A stretch of 64,000 bases of DNA from Bacteroidota bacterium. GTDB lineage: Bacteria > Bacteroidota > Bacteroidia > Chitinophagales > Saprospiraceae. Under the pieces are notes generated by a model, which was not told the DNA's origin, ran no database searches, and worked only from the letters and a program-made list of their open reading frames with translations. Below, in pieces: positions 38,254 through 48,579 of the stretch. The stretch lies in assembly GCA_024642705.1 (NCBI GenBank), contig JAHEAQ010000003.1, forward strand, positions 38,967-102,966, in the 5' to 3' direction. A program made the translations under genes and the position numbers. How positions within the stretch are numbered: position 1 is the first letter of the stretch; every line of letters starts with the position of its first letter.

Positions 38254-38417
38254 TTCTTTGGAATGAAACAAGAGTACTATTTAAAATCAGAATTCAATCC
38301 TCAATTTATAAAATATACCTATCAAATCGAAAATTTTCAAATTATTAGGTTTTTCAATGTATTGATTCACAAAATAACGAAGTGAATTAGTTCTTAGGTT
38401 TTTATAATTTTAAATCT

Positions 38418-38425
38418 TATTTTTG
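38418..38425 (+). promoter_or_regulatory. Putative -7 box for ahcY
   Basis: TATTTTTG followed by CGCTCTC: a full TAnnTTTG match with the extension seen before tRNA-Leu, L31 and rpsT; 22 bases before the ATG. Confidence 0.55.
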
Positions 38426-38447
38426 CGCTCTCAAATCAAAAAATAGC

Positions 38448-39758
38448 ATGAACACAACAAAACAACTTAGTTACAAAGTAAAAGATATTAGTTTAGCCGA
38501 TTACGGTCGGAAAGAAATTGAACTTGCTGAAGCAGAAATGCCAGGCTTAATGGCATTAAGGGAAGAATATGGCAATGAAAAACCATTAAAAGGTGCTAGA
38601 ATTGCTGGTTGTCTCCATATGACTATCCAAACAGCAGTTTTAATAGAAACATTAATTGATTTAGGTGCTGAAGTTTCTTGGTCTTCTTGTAATATATTTT
38701 CTACCCAAGATCATGCTGCAGCTGCTATAGCTGCTGCAGGTATTCCAGTTTATGCTTGGAAAGGATTAAATGAAGAGGAATTTTGGTGGTGCATTGAACA
38801 AACCTTATTTGCATTTGAAGGAGGAAAACCATTGAATATGATTCTTGATGATGGCGGTGATTTGACAAATGTTGTTTTTGATAAATATCCAGAATTAGCA
38901 GCTGGAATTAAAGGATTAAGTGAAGAAACAACCACTGGTGTGCACAGGTTGTACGAAAGAGAACTTAATGGAACTTTGGTAATGCCTGCCATTAATGTAA
39001 ACGACTCTGTAACAAAATCGAAATTTGACAATAAATATGGTTGCAAGGAATCTTTAGTTGATGCTATAAGAAGAGCGACAGACATTATGATGGCAGGGAA
39101 AGTTGCCGTTGTAGCTGGTTATGGAGATGTAGGAAAAGGTTCTGCTGCTTCATTAAGAGGTGCTGGATGCAGAGTAATTGTTACTGAAATTGATCCAATA
39201 TGTGCTCTTCAAGCAGCAATGGATGGTTTTGCCGTTTTGAAAATGAAAAATGCCATTCCTCAAGCTAATATTATTGTTACTGCGACTGGAAATTACAACA
39301 TCATCAATGAAGAACACTTCAAAATGATGAAAGATAAAGCGATTGTTTGTAATATTGGACATTTTGATAATGAGATCAATATGGCATGGCTAAATAAAAA
39401 TCATGGGAGTTCAAAAATTGAGATCAAGCCTCAAGTAGACAAATATACCATTGATGGAAAAGATATATTGATTCTTGCAGAAGGCAGATTGGTTAATCTT
39501 GGTTGTGCAACAGGTCATCCCTCTTTTGTTATGTCGAACTCTTTTACCAATCAGACATTAGCACAACTTGAACTTTGGGAAAACAGCGGCAATTATGAGA
39601 ATAAGGTTTATACTCTTCCAAAACATTTAGATGAAAAGGTCGCTCGATTGCATTTAGAAAAAATTGGTGTTGAATTAGAAGAACTTTCCAATGAACAAGC
39701 AAAATATATTGGTGTAAAACCTGAAGGTCCATACAAACCAGAATATTACAGATACTAG
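38448..39758 (+). CDS. ahcY: Adenosylhomocysteinase
   Basis: Hydrolyses S-adenosylhomocysteine to adenosine and homocysteine, keeping cytosolic methylation going. The 436-residue protein has the substrate-binding block [32 protein letters not shown], the NAD-binding [19 protein letters not shown] (about residues 222-240) and the conserved end [13 protein letters not shown]. Monocistronic with its own promoter-like box and a strong terminator. Confidence 0.98.
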   Translation: MNTTKQLSYKVKDISLADYGRKEIELAEAEMPGLMALREEYGNEKPLKGARIAGCLHMTIQTAVLIETLIDLGAEVSWSSCNIFSTQDHAAAAIAAAGIPVYAWKGLNEEEFWWCIEQTLFAFEGGKPLNMILDDGGDLTNVVFDKYPELAAGIKGLSEETTTGVHRLYERELNGTLVMPAINVNDSVTKSKFDNKYGCKESLVDAIRRATDIMMAGKVAVVAGYGDVGKGSAASLRGAGCRVIVTEIDPICALQAAMDGFAVLKMKNAIPQANIIVTATGNYNIINEEHFKMMKDKAIVCNIGHFDNEINMAWLNKNHGSSKIEIKPQVDKYTIDGKDILILAEGRLVNLGCATGHPSFVMSNSFTNQTLAQLELWENSGNYENKVYTLPKHLDEKVARLHLEKIGVELEELSNEQAKYIGVKPEGPYKPEYYRY

Positions 39759-39769
39759 ACTTCATTAAA

Positions 39770-39802
39770 CAAACCAAATAATGCATTAAACTATTTGGTT
39801 TG
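39770..39802. repeat. Inverted repeat downstream of ahcY
   Basis: CAAACCAAATA and TATTTGGTTTG form an 11-base perfect stem with an 11-base loop, just after the ahcY stop. No T-run follows, so it may be an mRNA-stabilising 3' hairpin preceding the real terminator. Confidence 0.6.
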
Positions 39803-39821
39803 AAATTTGAAGCGTTGACAT

Positions 39822-39858
39822 AAAAAAGGCCGAATTATTAAAATAATTCGGCCTTTTT
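39822..39858. terminator. Bidirectional terminator between ahcY and sdhB
   Basis: AAAAAGGCCGAATTATT and its complement form a near-perfect long stem with A-run on one side and T-run on the other, suited to stopping transcription from both converging genes. Confidence 0.88.
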
Positions 39859-39875
39859 ATTTCAGTTTTTACTTT

Positions 39876-40625
39876 TTATTCTCCTAATAACCAAGAACCA
39901 ATAAAGCCTCTGTTCATCCGGGCAATATTATCTAGTGAAATTCCTTTAGGACATTCTACTTCGCATGCTCCTGTATTAGTGCAAGCACCAAAACCTTCCA
40001 AATCCATCTGAGCTACCATGTTTCGAACACGCTCTTTTTCTTCTACCTTTCCTTGAGGTAATAATGCATATTGGCTTACTTTTGCGCCAACAAATAACAT
40101 TGCGCTCGAGTTTTTGCAGGTAGCAACACACGCACCACATCCGATACATGTTGCTGCATCCATTGCTAGATCCGCATCTTCTTTCGGAATAAGGATGGAA
40201 TTTGCATCTGTTGGACGCCCTGATGTATTGACAGATATATATCCTCCCGCTTGTTGAATTCGATCGAATGAACTTCGGTCTACCATCAAATCTTTAATCA
40301 CTGGAAAAGCTTTTGCTCTAAAAGGCTCGATGGTGATCTTATCTCCATCTTTGAATTTTCTCATGTGCAACTGACAAGTAGTAACTCCTCTGTCAGGTCC
40401 ATGTGCTTCACCATTGATAAACATTGAACAAGATCCACAAATCCCTTCTCTACAATCATGATCAAAGACCACTGGTTCTTCATTCTTTGCGATTAATTCT
40501 TCATTAAGAACATCCATCATTTCCAAGAAAGACATATGTCCTGATATTTCAGATACCTTGTATTCTACAAAGCCTCCTTTATCTTTTCTGCTTTTCTGCC
40601 GCCAAATTTTTAATGTTAAATTCAT
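39876..40625 (-). CDS. sdhB: Succinate dehydrogenase/fumarate reductase iron-sulfur subunit
   Basis: Carries electrons from the flavoprotein to the membrane quinone site. The 249-residue protein has all three cluster motifs: 2Fe-2S in CREGICGSC with a later Cys (TTCQLH), 4Fe-4S in [11 protein letters not shown] with a later Cys, and 3Fe-4S in [15 protein letters not shown]. It is last in sdhCAB, 8 bases after sdhA. Confidence 0.97.
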   Translation of the reverse strand: MNLTLKIWRQKSRKDKGGFVEYKVSEISGHMSFLEMMDVLNEELIAKNEEPVVFDHDCREGICGSCSMFINGEAHGPDRGVTTCQLHMRKFKDGDKITIEPFRAKAFPVIKDLMVDRSSFDRIQQAGGYISVNTSGRPTDANSILIPKEDADLAMDAATCIGCGACVATCKNSSAMLFVGAKVSQYALLPQGKVEEKERVRNMVAQMDLEGFGACTNTGACEVECPKGISLDNIARMNRGFIGSWLLGE

Positions 40626-40633
40626 ATCCTTTC

Positions 40634-42649
40634 TTATTTGTATGAACGCTGTTTTAATTCAATATCTTTAAATTCTAATTCTTCTTTATGTAACACTGCA
40701 TCCGAGGGCTCTCCTTTGTATTCCCATGCCGACACATATGCGTATTCTTTGTCATTTCTTAAGGCTTCTCCAACCTGTTCCCCATCCATAACGACGGATT
40801 CTTCTCTGAAATGCCCACCACATGATTCATTTCTTTCTAATGCATCTTTGGCAAACAATTCTCCCAATTCCAGAAAATCAGCAACCCTTCCCGCCTTTTC
40901 AAGCTCTGGATTCATATCTTCCACTTTGCCCGGAACAATGACGTTCTTCCAAAAGTCAGCTCTTAGTTCTTTTATTTCTTGAATTGCTTCTTTTAAACCT
41001 TTTTCATTTCTGGACATACCGCATTTGTCCCACATGATCTTACCAAGTCGTTTGTGATAATAATCCACAGAATGTTTTCCTTCATTATTAACAAAAAACT
41101 CCAGTTTTTCGCGAACTTGTTTTTCTGCTTCTATGAATTCAGCACTGTCAGTCGGAATCTCGCCTGTTCGGATATCATGAGACAGATAATCCCCTATCGT
41201 ATATGGCAGCACAAAATAACCATCAGCCAAACCTTGCATCAAGGCCGAAGCTCCCAATCTATTTGCACCGTGGTCAGAAAAATTAGCTTCACCAATGCAA
41301 TAACAACCGGGAATAGTAGTCATCAAATTATAATCAACCCAAACTCCACCCATTGTGTAGTGAGTAGCTGGATAGATCATCATGGGTGTCTTGTATGGAT
41401 TCTCGTCTACGATCTTTTCATACATTTGAAACAAATTACCATATTTTTCTTCAATCACCTTTTCTCCCAGCTCTGTCATTTCCTGATCTGTTGGATTGTG
41501 ATTTCCATGAATAAGTGCCTGTTCTGTTCCGTATCTTTTAATTGCAGCCTTAAAATCTAAATAAACTGCCTCACCAGTGGCATTTACACCATAGCCCGCA
41601 TCACATCTTTCCTTCGCTGCGCGAGATGCCACATCTCTTGGCACCAAGTTTCCAAAGGCGGGATACCTTCTTTCAAGAAAATAATCTCTTTGTTCTTCAG
41701 TCAATGCAGTTGGCTTCAACTTTCCTTCTCTAATAGCTTTGGCGTCTTCCAAGTTTGCTGGCACCCATATCCGGCCATCATTTCTCAAGGACTCTGACAT
41801 CAATGTCAATTTGGATTGATAATCGCCCGATCTTGGTATGCATGTTGGGTGAATCTGCGTAAAACAAGGATTTGCAAAAAATGCACCTTTTTTGTGAATC
41901 TTCCATCCAGCGGTAACATTGCTACCCATGGCATTTGTGGATAAATAATAAACATTGCCATATCCTCCAGAAGCAATCACCACTGCATGAGCAGAATGAC
42001 GTTCTATTTTTCCCGTTGTAAGATCTCTTGCAATTATCCCTCTGGCTTTTCCGTCTATTTTAACAACATCTAGCATTTCATGCCGGTTGTACATCTTGAT
42101 CTTACCCCTTGAGATTTGTCTGTTCATCGCAGAATACGCACCCAATAAAAGTTGCTGACCGGTCTGGCCTTTTGCATAAAAAGTTCTGGAGACGAGCACA
42201 CCTCCAAAGGATCTGTTGTCCAATACACCACCATATTCTCTTGCAAAAGGCACACCTTGAGCCACACATTGATCAATAATATTGGAGGATACTTCAGCAA
42301 GTCTATAGACATTTGCTTCTCTGGATCGGTAATCACCACCCTTTACAGTATCATAAAATAAACGGTATACTGAGTCTCCGTCACCCTGGTAGTTCTTGGC
42401 TGCATTAATCCCTCCTTGAGCAGCGATCGAATGAGCTCTTCTTGGAGAATCTTGGTAGCAAAAAGCCTTTACATTATATCCCAACTCAGCGAGCGTTGCG
42501 GCTGCTGAACCTCCTGCAAGTCCTGTTCCTACTACAATTATATCTATGTTTCTTTTGTTAGCAGGATTGACAAGATCAATATGATTCTTATGATTTGTCC
42601 ATTTATCTTTAATTGGACCTTCAGGTACATTTGATTTTAAAACTGACAT
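40634..42649 (-). CDS. sdhA: Succinate dehydrogenase/fumarate reductase flavoprotein subunit
   Basis: Catalytic subunit of complex II, oxidising succinate to fumarate on the cytoplasmic face. The 671-residue protein shows the FAD-binding [21 protein letters not shown], the flavin-attachment region [23 protein letters not shown], and active-site blocks [36 protein letters not shown] (in part) and [15 protein letters not shown]. The sequence style fits the B-type enzymes of Bacteroidota. Middle gene of the operon; sdhC is 12 bases upstream. Confidence 0.98.
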   Translation of the reverse strand: MSVLKSNVPEGPIKDKWTNHKNHIDLVNPANKRNIDIIVVGTGLAGGSAAATLAELGYNVKAFCYQDSPRRAHSIAAQGGINAAKNYQGDGDSVYRLFYDTVKGGDYRSREANVYRLAEVSSNIIDQCVAQGVPFAREYGGVLDNRSFGGVLVSRTFYAKGQTGQQLLLGAYSAMNRQISRGKIKMYNRHEMLDVVKIDGKARGIIARDLTTGKIERHSAHAVVIASGGYGNVYYLSTNAMGSNVTAGWKIHKKGAFFANPCFTQIHPTCIPRSGDYQSKLTLMSESLRNDGRIWVPANLEDAKAIREGKLKPTALTEEQRDYFLERRYPAFGNLVPRDVASRAAKERCDAGYGVNATGEAVYLDFKAAIKRYGTEQALIHGNHNPTDQEMTELGEKVIEEKYGNLFQMYEKIVDENPYKTPMMIYPATHYTMGGVWVDYNLMTTIPGCYCIGEANFSDHGANRLGASALMQGLADGYFVLPYTIGDYLSHDIRTGEIPTDSAEFIEAEKQVREKLEFFVNNEGKHSVDYYHKRLGKIMWDKCGMSRNEKGLKEAIQEIKELRADFWKNVIVPGKVEDMNPELEKAGRVADFLELGELFAKDALERNESCGGHFREESVVMDGEQVGEALRNDKEYAYVSAWEYKGEPSDAVLHKEELEFKDIELKQRSYK

Positions 42650-42661
42650 ATTATATTAAGA

Positions 42662-43333
42662 TTAATGGATTGCATAATGGTAAATAGCTACAATGATGAA
42701 GCCCAATGGAATAATTATTGCATAAACTTGACCAATGGTCTTCAAAAGTTTTTTTCTGCTTGCTGCAATACCTAAGGACTGCAAAGAAGAAGAAAAACCA
42801 TGAAATAAATGGAGTGATAATAATATAAAAGATACACAATAACCAATTACTCTCCATAGAGGTTGAAATTTATGCGACAATTCATCATAATATCTGAATG
42901 CTCCGTCGTGCATTCCAGACATATCCCCTTGAATATATTTTGTGTTAAGCTCAGGCAGCCAAAAATCTATAAAATGAATAGCTAAAAATGCTAAAATTAC
43001 TAGACCACTATAAACCATATTTCTACTCATCCAAGAAGAATTATTTTTACCTTCATATTGAGCATAATTTACACCCCTAGAACTACGGTTTTTACTTTCT
43101 AAAATAAATCCCATCACGAAATGAAAAACTACACCAAATATCAATATAGGTTGTAATATGAATTGAACCAACAAATTCGTTCCCATAAAATGAGACAAAC
43201 TATTGTATAAGTCTTCGCTGAAAACAGAAGTGAAATTGACCGTTACGTGCAATATCAAAAAAGTCATTAGAAAGATTGCAGATAAAGACATTGTGACCTT
43301 CCTGCCTATAGAAGAACTAAAGAAATTACTCAT
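42662..43333 (-). CDS. sdhC: Succinate dehydrogenase cytochrome b subunit (B-type, single anchor)
   Basis: Membrane anchor of complex II. The 223-residue protein has five hydrophobic segments and histidines suitable for two b hemes (for example FLILHVTVNF, GVVFHFVMGF, FLAIHFIDFW, LSLHLFHGFSS, AIYHYAIH). A single large anchor subunit is the B-type arrangement, which normally uses menaquinone. First gene of the operon, with a promoter directly upstream. Confidence 0.95.
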   Translation of the reverse strand: MSNFFSSSIGRKVTMSLSAIFLMTFLILHVTVNFTSVFSEDLYNSLSHFMGTNLLVQFILQPILIFGVVFHFVMGFILESKNRSSRGVNYAQYEGKNNSSWMSRNMVYSGLVILAFLAIHFIDFWLPELNTKYIQGDMSGMHDGAFRYYDELSHKFQPLWRVIGYCVSFILLSLHLFHGFSSSLQSLGIAASRKKLLKTIGQVYAIIIPLGFIIVAIYHYAIH

Positions 43334-43360
43334 CTACTAATTTTGTTTATATTATAATTA

Positions 43361-43391
43361 CAAATGTACTTTTAAGAACATTCAATAACAA
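43361..43391 (-). promoter_or_regulatory. Promoter of sdhCAB
   Basis: On the minus strand: TTG (43389-43391), 20-base spacing, TACATTTG (43361-43368). This is a full Bacteroidota promoter match, placing the start of transcription about 20 bases before the sdhC ATG. Confidence 0.7.
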
Positions 43392-43754
43392 AATTTGGCT
43401 TTTATAAAACATTATTTAGAATTGTTCTAATCAAGGTTTTTTTGAACTTTTTGAAATCCTGAAAAAAATCACCTAAACTACTTTATTTCAGAGCATTTTT
43501 CAATTGCCAACTGACGGAAGCAAATTAGTACTATTTTACTAATTCTTCAATTTGTCATTGGTTCCTACACTTTAATTTTTATTCTAATCCAAGAAATGAT
43601 TGTGTTTATTGAAAAGTGTTTCATCTTTTGAACAATACATTTGCAAGTCAAAATAACATATTTTCTGAAATCTCTTGAACATTTAATAATAATAGCAACT
43701 TAAACTTTACACATTTTTCATATATAATTAAAACATAGATTCAAAAAAACATTT

Positions 43755-43762
43755 TACATTTG
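43755..43762 (+). promoter_or_regulatory. Putative -7 box for the 43771 gene
   Basis: TACATTTG ends only 8 bases before the ATG, so the transcript would be leaderless or nearly so. No TTG at -33. Confidence 0.4.
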
Positions 43763-43770
43763 TACCAGCA

Positions 43771-44286
43771 ATGAATAAAAATCAACTCAATTTTGGCCAC
43801 TTACTTGACTTTTTTCCAGAAGTTGATCTTCCCGTTGTTCTGACTGACGAAAATCTAGTCATTTTTAGCAAAGAAAATAAAGTACTCCCTCTTCCAATCG
43901 TAGATGAATTTTTAGCTAAACATGACCATTCAGAAATTGATGAGTTTACAGAATATATACCTTGTTTCAAGATACCTAATACAGATCAATTTTATGCCAT
44001 CGTGTATTGGAAAGCTCAATTGTTGAATTATGAATATCATCTTGTCACTTTTGATCAAAAAGGAAATTTTATCACAGGAAAAGTAATTGCTGGAATGATT
44101 TCTAATGGAAATACGTTAATAAAAACTGTGGCAACAATTGATGAAGATTGGATTATTCATATCGTAACTGGCGAAGACAATGCTGGTTCGTCTAATTATG
44201 ATCCAGAAAGCAGCAAAGCTTACACAATGGAAATAGTTTCAACAGGCGATATAATTTTCTCTTTGAACAATATAGATTTTGAATAA
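43771..44286 (+). CDS. Hypothetical cytosolic protein
   Basis: A 171-residue acidic protein with no signal peptide or membrane segment. I do not recognise the family. The first half is predicted mixed alpha/beta (LNFGHLLDFFPEVDLPVVLTDENL) and the second half has regular strands (YAIVYWKAQLLNYEYHLVTFD, then NLIKTVATIDEDWIIHIVTG in pattern). It precedes rnr on the same strand by 77 bases and could be co-transcribed with it. Confidence 0.7.
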   Translation: MNKNQLNFGHLLDFFPEVDLPVVLTDENLVIFSKENKVLPLPIVDEFLAKHDHSEIDEFTEYIPCFKIPNTDQFYAIVYWKAQLLNYEYHLVTFDQKGNFITGKVIAGMISNGNTLIKTVATIDEDWIIHIVTGEDNAGSSNYDPESSKAYTMEIVSTGDIIFSLNNIDFE

Positions 44287-44363
44287 CAGTTATTTTAATA
44301 TTCCTCCTTTTCTTCCTCTCTACATCTTTATTCTTTTAAATTATCAAGAAAACCAAAATAAAA

Positions 44364-46592
44364 ATGGTTAAAAAATCAAAACCAAGGCTTAAGGGCCAGA
44401 AACTAAAACAAAAACCTCTGAGCAATTATATTCTCAAAACCCTTTCATTAAATCCCAAAGAAAGATATTCTCCAAAGCAAATTATAAAAAAGCTAAAAAT
44501 TGACAATCATGTTGATTCCGTAAGAATAGCGATGGAGGATCTTGCATTGGCAGGCAAAATCACTAAGTTGAAAGAAGGGAAATTTAAATTCAAAAGAGCC
44601 GATTCTAATCAACAAAATCAACCTATTCAAGAAACAAAAGAAACATCAGATTCAAGTCGCTTTCTCCGCAATGACAATGAATATATAGGAATTGTTGATA
44701 TGACTAAATCTGGTTCTGCGTATATCGTATGTGAAGGTGCCAACAATGATGTGTTTATTTCTGCAAAAAATTTGAATGGCGCAATGAATGGTGATACAGT
44801 AGCTATTACTTCTTGGATGCCAAAAGGAAGGAAAAAACCTGAAGGCAAAGTATTAGAAATCATTGAACATTCATCCACACATTTTCTTGGTACTGTTCGC
44901 ATCTTCAGAAACCATGCATTGTTAATGGTTGATACTGCATTTAGTAAATTAGACATTTTAATTCCATTTGATGATTTAAATGGTTCAGAAGAGGGAGATA
45001 AAGCAATTGTGAAAATTATGGATTGGGGAAAACCAGGACAAAATCAATTCTTATCAGGAACAGTGGTCACGAATCTTGGAAAAGCTGATTCGAATGACAT
45101 TGAAATGAATGCAATTCTAATTAACAATGGATTCACCGTTGATTTCCCTCAAGAAATACTTGACGAAGCAGATAAACTAGAAGCTGTAATTACTGAGGAT
45201 GTATTAAAGGAAAGAAAAGATTTTAGAAAAATTACAACATTTACAATAGATCCAGATACTGCAAAAGATTTCGATGATGCTTTGTCACTCCAAACCTTAA
45301 AAAATGGAAATATTGAAGTAGGCATCCATATTGCAGATGTTACGCATTTTGTAAAACAAGGGACAGAATTGGACAAAGAAGCTTTCTTAAGATCAACATC
45401 AGTATATCTAGTGGATCGCGTTGCCCCAATGTTACCAGAAAAATTATCCAATGAACTTTGTTCGCTCCGAGCAAATGAAGATAAATTCACTTTTTCTGCA
45501 GTTTTTGAATTCGATGCAGATTATAATGTGAAGAAAGAATGGTTTGGAAAGACATTAATCCATTCCAACCGCAGATTTACATATGAAGAAGCTCAGGAGA
45601 TACTAGAAAATGGAGAAGGAGAATATGCTGATGAATTATTGTTAATGAATAAAATAGCATACAAATTAAGGGATGATAAATATAAGCACGGCGCAATTTC
45701 GTTCGAAGCTGATGAGGTAAAATTTGAACTTGATGAAAACGGAAAACCAATAGGAGTCTATGTCAAAGAAAGAAAGGATGCTCATTTATTGGTAGAAGAT
45801 TTTATGTTGTTAGCCAATAAAGGTGTGGCTAAATATATTGATAAAAAATCAGGTGGTGTTGAAATACCATTTGTATACCGAGTTCATGATAGTCCAGATC
45901 CAACGAGACTGCAAGAATTTGCATTATTTGCAAAGGAATTGGGGTTCAATATGAATTTGAGCACTCCAAAACATATAGCCACATCTTTTAACAATTTGGC
46001 CATTGAATCAAAAGAAAATGAGACCTTGAAATTACTTGAACCTCTTGCGATTAGAACTATGGCAAAAGCAGTCTATACTACTGAGAATATAGGTCATTAT
46101 GGATTGGGGTTTGATTTCTATTCTCATTTTACAAGCCCAATTAGAAGATATGCTGATGTGTTAGCACATCGAATACTTTACCAAAATCTTTCTAAAGTCA
46201 AAAGATGGAATAAAGCAAGTCTTGAAGATCAATGTCTGCATATTTCAGCACAGGAAAGAAAAGCAATGACTGCTGAAAGGGAAAGTATAAAATACAAAGC
46301 AGTAGAATTTATGATGGATAAAATAGGAGAAATATTTGAAGCCAACATCTCTGGAATGATAGATAAAGGTATTTTTGTTCAACTAAAAACATCAAAAGCA
46401 GAAGGTTTAATATTATTTAGTCACTTCAATGAATCTTTTGAATTAAGTGAAAGTAGATTAAAAGCCATAGGTTCAAAATCAAGAAGGATTTTAAAAATGG
46501 GCGATGATGTAATGGTTAAACTTATAGACGCTGATTTACACAGTAGGCAGCTTGAATTCGAATTCTTGGAGGAAAATCAGCTTAATAAATAG
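44364..46592 (+). CDS. rnr: Ribonuclease R
   Basis: Processive 3'-to-5' exoribonuclease that degrades structured RNA. The 742-residue protein has a basic N-terminus, a winged-helix region (about residues 20-75), cold-shock domains (about 95-240), the RNB catalytic domain with TIDPDTAKDFDDALS (Asp296, Asp298, Asp304, Asp305) and a C-terminal S1 domain (about 655-735). The length and layout are standard. An RNA-like intergenic region follows. Confidence 0.97.
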   Translation: MVKKSKPRLKGQKLKQKPLSNYILKTLSLNPKERYSPKQIIKKLKIDNHVDSVRIAMEDLALAGKITKLKEGKFKFKRADSNQQNQPIQETKETSDSSRFLRNDNEYIGIVDMTKSGSAYIVCEGANNDVFISAKNLNGAMNGDTVAITSWMPKGRKKPEGKVLEIIEHSSTHFLGTVRIFRNHALLMVDTAFSKLDILIPFDDLNGSEEGDKAIVKIMDWGKPGQNQFLSGTVVTNLGKADSNDIEMNAILINNGFTVDFPQEILDEADKLEAVITEDVLKERKDFRKITTFTIDPDTAKDFDDALSLQTLKNGNIEVGIHIADVTHFVKQGTELDKEAFLRSTSVYLVDRVAPMLPEKLSNELCSLRANEDKFTFSAVFEFDADYNVKKEWFGKTLIHSNRRFTYEEAQEILENGEGEYADELLLMNKIAYKLRDDKYKHGAISFEADEVKFELDENGKPIGVYVKERKDAHLLVEDFMLLANKGVAKYIDKKSGGVEIPFVYRVHDSPDPTRLQEFALFAKELGFNMNLSTPKHIATSFNNLAIESKENETLKLLEPLAIRTMAKAVYTTENIGHYGLGFDFYSHFTSPIRRYADVLAHRILYQNLSKVKRWNKASLEDQCLHISAQERKAMTAERESIKYKAVEFMMDKIGEIFEANISGMIDKGIFVQLKTSKAEGLILFSHFNESFELSESRLKAIGSKSRRILKMGDDVMVKLIDADLHSRQLEFEFLEENQLNK

Positions 46593-46769
46593 TGAAAATT
46601 GAACAATAAAAAAAATATTTTTAAACACATTGATTTTTTTTTAATATTTAAGAAACTTTTATTCAGTTATTACGTTATTGTCTATGTATGTTTTAAGTAA
46701 ATATTTATTTTTTTAATATATTTTTTATCCAATTATATATATGAAAGTTATATATTTACATTGCATTAC

Positions 46770-46957
46770 GAAGGGAATGAAGATTTCCCAATAAAAATTG
46801 AAAGTTCATTTTAAATAAATATAAATGGCATGGTTTCTGAATAAGGTATAATAGCATAAACGAATTATCCCAAAACAGAACCACAAGAAGTAGTTTTCTT
46901 ATTTTGAGACCTTAGTCGAAAAGTCCGGGCTTGCGTGCAAGTTCGGACTATTTTTTT
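46770..46957 (+). ncRNA. Candidate structured non-coding RNA ending in a terminator
   Basis: The 382-base gap after rnr contains, on the plus strand: a small hairpin in GGGAATGAAGATTTCCC (46774-46790); a long arm in which 46831-46839 pairs with 46876-46883 (one bulge), continued by 46845-46852 with 46864-46870 (one bulge) and an 11-base loop; possible outer pairing of AAATAA (46813-46818) with TTATTT (46899-46904) around a large internal loop; and a terminator at 46922-46957. A long hairpin with an internal bubble recalls 6S RNA, but no sequence match can be claimed. It could instead be a long rnr 3' UTR. The 5' end is a guess. Confidence 0.4.
46922..46957 (+). terminator. Strong intrinsic terminator (plus strand; may also serve the converging GT2 gene)
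   Basis: AGTCCGGGCTTG pairs with CAAGTTCGGACT (two G-T pairs) around a CGTG loop, followed by A and seven T residues. On the minus strand the same hairpin is followed by four T residues, 18 bases after the GT2 stop. Confidence 0.88.
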
Positions 46958-46974
46958 CCACAATAAATTAACCA

Positions 46975-48117
46975 CTAATTTACTCTTCTACCTTTCCAAC
47001 TATACTTTCCTCCTATCATTGCAATAAAACCACCGATTAGAATATACAACAAATGCATCAATAGTCCTGGTAGAAAAAATCTCAAACTTTCACTTTTACC
47101 AAAATAATGCGTCATATTTTTTAGGTACACATAATTTACAATAGATATTATTAGCAATTGGATTGCTATAATATAAACTGTGGTGAAACTTGAAAAAGGA
47201 ATCAATAATAAATTCAAACTTAATGTGAGACTTAATAGCCAAATAATCCCAGTAATCCATTTGTATAAACCACCAGAAAAAGCAGACGATTTACTAGCCC
47301 ATCGTTTTCTTTGATTCCATAATGATTGCCAATTTTTCAAACAGTAAGTTTCGACAATAGATTCTTTCGATTTTAGGAAGCCAATATTATGAGGATTTTG
47401 AGCTGCAACTTTATTGACAAAAAATACATCATCTCCAGATGCAAAATTCATATTTTCTTTATAAGGATCTATTTCTTCAAACAATTTTTTTTCAAAAATC
47501 AAATTTGCCCCATTTGCCAAAAAATGGGTGCGATTGTGAATTCCAGCAGCATGCAGTCCCATAGTACCGCATGTATCCATAATTTGAAAGGATTCCAACA
47601 CATTATTTTCACCAATCAAAGAAACCATGCCCACGATTATTGGTAATTTTGAATACTCATAGTACGAAACTAGTTGCCTCAACCACAATTTTCCTACTAT
47701 GCAATCTCCATCTAAGGTAATAATCAATTTTCCTTCAGCCTTGGAAATACCAAATTTCAATGCTTCTTTTTTACCTTTTAATGCAGAATTGGAAGTGGCA
47801 TCTTTTAAAGAAAAATATTTTAAATTTTTTGCAGCAATTGCTTTAACTATTTCTGCACTATTGTCATCAGAATGGTCATTTATTGCTATTACCTCGTAAA
47901 GTTGCTTAGGATAGCGGTTAGATAATACACTTGCTATGCATTGTTGAATGCGCGCTTCCTCATTTCTAAACGGAATTATGATGCTAACCTTCGTTTCAGG
48001 TTGAAAATGATCATCAGTTGACCATTCTTCAATTTCTCGCCAAGTAGTGAATAAATGGCTAATAATAAATATATAAATGAAAGCTACTATTAATGATAAA
48101 GAATAGATAAAAACCAT
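46975..48117 (-). CDS. Family 2 glycosyltransferase, processive type, membrane-bound
   Basis: A 380-residue inner-membrane enzyme. One N-terminal helix (about residues 3-22), a GT-A domain with VSIIIPFRNEEARI and EVIAINDHSDDNS (nucleotide-sugar binding), the metal-binding LDGDC (about 135), and the QRKRW motif (about 268-272) of processive beta-glycosyltransferases; then three or more C-terminal helices. It probably builds an exported or surface polysaccharide or glycolipid. Its start lies 9 bases after the stop of the upstream membrane protein, so the two form an operon. Confidence 0.9.
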   Translation of the reverse strand: MVFIYSLSLIVAFIYIFIISHLFTTWREIEEWSTDDHFQPETKVSIIIPFRNEEARIQQCIASVLSNRYPKQLYEVIAINDHSDDNSAEIVKAIAAKNLKYFSLKDATSNSALKGKKEALKFGISKAEGKLIITLDGDCIVGKLWLRQLVSYYEYSKLPIIVGMVSLIGENNVLESFQIMDTCGTMGLHAAGIHNRTHFLANGANLIFEKKLFEEIDPYKENMNFASGDDVFFVNKVAAQNPHNIGFLKSKESIVETYCLKNWQSLWNQRKRWASKSSAFSGGLYKWITGIIWLLSLTLSLNLLLIPFSSFTTVYIIAIQLLIISIVNYVYLKNMTHYFGKSESLRFFLPGLLMHLLYILIGGFIAMIGGKYSWKGRRVN

Positions 48118-48126
48118 TCTTCAATA

Positions 48127-48579
48127 CTAATCTTTAAAATAATCGTCGTATCTCTTTTCTTTAATTTTCTCCGGATCTCTAAGATCAAGATCTTCTTCTG
48201 CATCTTCATATTCTATAAACTCCGCATCTTCGGATGAATAGTTCTTGGAAAATTGAGTCATTTTTTTACCCGTGTAAGCACGAAACAACAATACAGAGAA
48301 CACAAGTGGATATAATAAAAAAGATAATAAACTAGCGCCAATTCCATAAAGCGGATTTCGAGTAAAAAGTAACCCCAGTTGTTTTAGATATGTTAGAACT
48401 ACCTTGTAATCGACAATTAAAGTTGCGATTAGAATTATAGGACCAAGCATATATAATAATCCAAGTATTGCTTTTGCCACAAAAAACATTCCTACCAGAA
48501 TTAATACAATAATTCCAAGTCCGATTATATTTCCAAATGAAGAATCACTTCTTGTTGGGTATCTATTATTATTTGACAT
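48127..48579 (-). CDS. Predicted membrane protein, function unknown
   Basis: A 150-residue protein with three hydrophobic segments (about residues 17-36, 40-57 and 82-100) and an acidic C-terminal tail (SSEDAEFIEYEDAEEDLDL). No family is recognised. It is the first gene of a two-gene operon with the processive glycosyltransferase, so it may assist glycan assembly or export. Confidence 0.75.
   Translation of the reverse strand: MSNNNRYPTRSDSSFGNIIGLGIIVLILVGMFFVAKAILGLLYMLGPIILIATLIVDYKVVLTYLKQLGLLFTRNPLYGIGASLLSFLLYPLVFSVLLFRAYTGKKMTQFSKNYSSEDAEFIEYEDAEEDLDLRDPEKIKEKRYDDYFKD

Larger units (their letters stand above)
43334..43770. other. Divergent intergenic region between sdhC and the 43771 gene
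   Basis: This 437-base gap holds the sdhCAB promoter at its left end and a TACATTTG box at its right end. Between them I see no ORF, RNA gene or strong hairpin. Confidence 0.5.

Noticed and set aside
39770..39802. Inverted repeat after ahcY as a second terminator
   Set aside because: No T-run follows on either strand; it is listed as a repeat, with the true terminator just downstream.
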